Shown piece by piece: positions 60,612 through 64,000 of a stretch of DNA of 64,000 nucleotides; the stretch's first letter is position 1; each line of letters starts with the position of its first letter. A model generated the notes under the pieces. It had not been told where the DNA came from. It ran no database searches and saw only the letters and a list, made by a program, of their open reading frames with translations. Source of the stretch: Phoronis australis (taxonomy: Eukaryota; Phoronida; Phoronidae); contig NMRA01000468.1 of the NCBI GenBank assembly GCA_002633005.1, positions 64,001-128,000 on the forward strand, in the 5' to 3' direction. The translations under genes were made by a program, and so were the position numbers.

Positions 60612-61038
60612 ACTTTTTGCATCCTATACTTCGATACACCTGATAAAAGTGGTCCATTCTACGAATATGAAATACACAATCCAGGATGGTTTACAACAGC
60701 GAAAATGTTTTCACAATAGTCGAAATGCCTCAATGCCAAATTAGCAAGTGAATCTGTTCGTGCCAACCACTTCTCAATCAGCCTGTGGGCCGCCGCACGA
60801 CAGAATATTTCAGTCAGAGAAGTTCATCCCCGTCAGATGTTCTAGAATTTACCATATTCAGCAATTACAGGTGTACCTATGATTCATGAGTTGGGTGGTC
60901 GGCATTTTAATTGCTTTCTCGTAAAAATCATCTCGACTTAGGAATGGAAATAAAGCAACATTACCAGTTCGGGGAGGGTTTGCAAAAGTTCACAAATGCA
61001 GTGAAAATTCCAAAAATATTTCTGCGTATTCTCAAGAC

Positions 61039-61110
61039 GGTGCGTTGCCAAATGGACATGGTGCTTTACTACGCATCAGGGTATTCCAGGTTCGACTCCT
61101 GGCGTGCTCC
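61039..61110 (+). pseudogene. decayed tandem copy of tRNA-Arg(ACG)
   Basis: Aligns with the tRNA 500 bp upstream. Box B and the T arm are identical and the ACG loop is kept, but the acceptor (GGTGCGT), D arm and anticodon stem carry mismatches. Flanks after both copies also match (TTCTACGAATAT, ACAAYCCAGG), so the pair arose by local segmental duplication. Confidence 0.85.
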
Positions 61111-61199
61111 GTTTTATTTTTCGTTTTAGTTTCCCTCCTTCAAGTCCGTTCCTGAAAAAAGTTGTTCTACGAATATAAATTATACAACCCAGGTGTAGC

Positions 61200-63015
61200 C
61201 ATAGCAACAAAAGAGTCACACCACAGACTGTGGCCCACAGGACGAAATAAACGTTTGAGAACACAACGGATATGGTATTGGGATGTTTGGCGGAGCGAAG
61301 GTCCCTCGGCTCTGAGGAACGGTGGGTAGTTGGGCCCCCATTAACGTAGATTCGGTTTTGGAGGCCCAGGTTACCGCGTCAGTGAGCCCGGCCCCAACGA
61401 TGAACAACAAAAAACGAAGGCACCGTATGCCGTTCTATGCGCTTACGCGGACAACGATTTATTTCGGACTTTCGTTGGATGAGACCCGTTCCATCCTTCA
61501 ACATTCCTGTAAATCCGCCCGAGTAAGGCTCTTCAACATCTCGTCTATGGCAAAACATATTGGTGTGAATAAACTGCAACTATTTTGCTCGTAAGCATCA
61601 CGGATAAAAGAAAACAGGTGTGAGTTCCAATCGATTTGTTTCAAAACTGACGCCGGCTGAAAGACAAGTGGGCGGACTAGAGTCATCCGAACTTCAAAAA
61701 CATGTCATCTGAGATAAATTTCAATTTTTCCGAGCGGTGCAGCGATTGCAATCTCTTTTAGTAACAACAGAGCTCTAAGTAGCCCCCCATTTGGCGAAGG
61801 GGACAAAAATGTCCGCCACAGAGAAACAAAAAGTCCGAGAAAACGAGACAGAAGTACACTAGAGCAAAAATTCGGTGAATGCACAGTTCATAGCTCTGAA
61901 CGTCCCCAGTTTTCCAGGAAGAAGTCCGCATTCTCAAAAATTCGAACCTATATATTTTAGGCTGAGTGCGCGCATGGAAAAGTTTCTTCCAAAAAAATTA
62001 CTGGACTCAAGCCGACGTTTGACGAATGACCGTTCAATTCGAATTAAAAACATTGTTTGTTTGTTGTGCAGCGACTCTTACAATCATTGATTATGTCACC
62101 GCCGCCTGCCGTGTCCGCGTATTGATCACAGAAGGGTTTGAAATTTGGGCAATATCAAATACCAATATTACCTCGACGTGTTTTTGAACAGAAAATGTAA
62201 AAGTACTCGTAAAACCTCAAGTACATTCAATGCCACACAATTCAAAGCAAATCAAAAGGTGTAGTTACCATTACCAAAAGAAGGATTCACGCACTTTCAA
62301 GCGTAAATACCGCTTTTCTTAACTGCTTTGGTAACCGTCACAGTACCGCTATGGGCACTGTCAGGTGATCCTCACAGTGTGTCACGGACCTTATGAGACT
62401 GGATCCGCCTCTTTAGGGGCAACATTGGTCCAATATGCCCGTCCAGTCAACGTGCCCTCTTTGGTTTAGACAACTTCTCATCTGCATCTCCGAACAAAAG
62501 ATGAGCAAACTAGCGAGATGGCATGCATACGTACACACAAATAACGAAATGAATTGATCCCCGCTGAGCCCTTGAGAAATTCGTCACATAAGAATTTTTT
62601 TTTGTTTGTTTCAATCGCTGCACCTCATCATTAGTCAGGCCTATGGAGCAGTATACAGCCAGTTTCCTACTGATGCCAAATTACGGCTCACCCTGGCGGC
62701 CTAACAGGGACACCACTAAATTTCATTTCTGCGCATGTACATGTACGTCTTTGTTTACTAACAAATTATATATTTCTTTTAATTCTAACTTCATTGTGGA
62801 CTTCTCTTTGAAAAATATGAAGTTGAATTGTACATACTACACATAATACGTTGGGTCTTATTTCAATCGCATAAATGAAGGACCTGTACATTCAAATTAG
62901 AATCCCTGCATGGAAATAAAGTCCCCACGTGTATTTATTTTAGACAATGTTGAGAAATCACCGCACAGTTTATGCTGGGTGTGTAGGCCTACCAAAGCTG
63001 AAATCTGACTTAGTA
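61200..63015. other. intergenic, no gene recognised
   Basis: Contains dispersed-repeat fragments (TATATTTTAGGCTGAGTGCG near 61,951; CTGGATCCGCCTC near 62,400). Open frames lack support. Confidence 0.4.
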
Positions 63016-63016
63016 A

Positions 63017-63480
63017 TGTTAATAAAAACAACCACGGTTTTATATCGACTTGACATGTTTCGGTGTCGTTTATTCAAACTGCAGAAGAGAGAATATAGTG
63101 GCCACCTAGCTAGGCCTAGCAACAAGTGATGAAGCACAGATACAGTCAGTTACAGGGAGTGACTAGACCAACAATGACAACCTGTGGTGTGCCAGTTGCC
63201 TATTGAGATTGGGCTTGCATCAACTGATGTGTAGAGCTCTTTCTGCCTGGTCTATTGTTGCGAAGTCATTGAAAGAGCACTGTTGATAACAGTGATTGGA
63301 GCCGCTCTTTCGCTGAATATTTGCATGTGAACTTCTGTCAGAATTTAGGTGTTTTCTGGTCCTGGTTTTCAAATGGCGAACAGTTTCGCCTACATAACTG
63401 GAGCCACATCCAGCACAGATAAATTTGTACACTACCCTGGACCGTAGACCCATAGGAATATTCGTCATAGTGATCTTCAA
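63017..63480 (-). mobile_element. Penelope-like element remnant: GIY-YIG endonuclease and terminus
   Basis: On the minus strand 63,480-63,220 encodes VVYKFICAGCGSSYVGETVR, HLKTRTRKHLNSD and a final His-rich stretch. This is the C-x2-C...Y-V-G-E-T...R...H pattern of Penelope-like retroelement endonucleases. Downstream on the same strand, GAAACATGTCAAG and GTTTTTATTAACAT match the hairpin at 17,308-17,439. The hammerhead CTGATGA is lost here. The reverse transcriptase is absent. Confidence 0.8.
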
Positions 63481-64000
63481 GTTTACTTATATTTTACAAC
63501 CAGAAAAGTACTGATTTCGGGAGTAAAAAAAGTTCCCATAAAAAGCGTCTATGTGCTTCTAGTGGAGAACAACATGGCCAATGAATTGTTTACACGCTTT
63601 GAACGACACGGGCCAGTCCTTCTTTGAGTGGTCACAACCTCAACTCATTCTCAGTTGACCTCGTTGTTCTCGTGTACATTATTACACTGATGAATATCTG
63701 TTTTCTTCCCTTTGATGGAGCTATTCTGTCTTTAGTAGTAACAGTAGTGGTGTAAGAGATATGAACGCGGCAGATGCACATGTAGACCGGAAGCCTGAAC
63801 CAAAAGCGCAATTTTTTATCTTTTAAAGCCACTCAGGGTGATCAGTGCCTTCGTTCTACTGAGAGAATTACAGTTCTAGAAACGGTTGACACTAATTGAA
63901 GTGTGTGATTTCTGGCACCCATGCGGATGCTATCCAGAAGTTTTGCTAATTTGCAAAGTAAAAGTAATAATTGTTTGTTGTTGTTAATCCCTACATTTTG
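63481..64000. other. intergenic, nothing recognised
   Basis: No coding, RNA or repeat signal beyond AT-rich sequence was seen up to the window edge. Confidence 0.4.

Noticed and set aside
1-64000. CRISPR arrays, operons or prokaryotic defence genes
   Set aside because: Introns, pol III signals and repeat content are eukaryotic; the tandem arrays seen are minisatellites without spacers.

Overview
The window is animal nuclear DNA: genes are split by GT-AG introns, the base composition is AT-leaning, there is one eukaryotic tRNA gene, and intergenic and intronic space is full of small DNA transposons (MITEs), LINE and Penelope-like retroelement remnants and minisatellites. The repeat landscape and gene set suggest a marine invertebrate (lophotrochozoan or invertebrate deuterostome). 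The phylum cannot be fixed from sequence alone. A 1.04-kb near-identical repeat abutting a single N suggests a highly heterozygous diploid assembly.

Left third (1-20 kb). Two near-identical 1.04-kb blocks are followed by several MITEs. A four-exon PLAC8/cornifelin-family gene then runs on the + strand (7,454-17,700, 172 aa). Its introns host a modular repeat and assembly gap, a THAP-domain DNA transposon with a frameshifted THAP gene, an integrase-like fragment, an antisense Cys-rich exon with one in-frame stop, an 18-bp minisatellite, and a Penelope-type inverted repeat carrying hammerhead-ribozyme-like core sequence.

Middle (20-30 kb). There is an uncharacterised two-exon + strand gene (21,288-23,528, 133 aa) and several - strand coding-like segments: a ~114-codon ORF at 25.1 kb and two Cys-rich extracellular-module-like exons at 27.2 and 28.4 kb, both entered in phase 1. 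None of these is recognised by family.

Tandem duplication (30.6-47.4 kb). Two 8-8.3-kb units, A and B, each carry a three-exon gene that is easy to miss because its start lies in a 9-nt coding micro-exon and its last exon reads as an unremarkable short ORF. Joined across consistent splice phases, each gene encodes a secreted precursor: a signal peptide, a very acidic propeptide, and a strongly Arg-rich C-terminal part with six cysteines in identical spacing (C-x27-C-x6-C-x9-C-x22-C-x-C). This looks like an undescribed family of cationic host-defence (antimicrobial-like) peptides. TATA-like boxes, poly(A) signals and a downstream TATA plus CRE element are conserved between the copies.

Right third (47-64 kb). 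An FKBP4/FKBP52-type co-chaperone gene (two FKBP domains, TPR region) occupies 49,094-56,804 and has two candidate alternative last exons. Beyond it lie repeats, a tRNA-Arg(ACG) gene with a decayed tandem copy, and a Penelope-like GIY-YIG endonuclease remnant.
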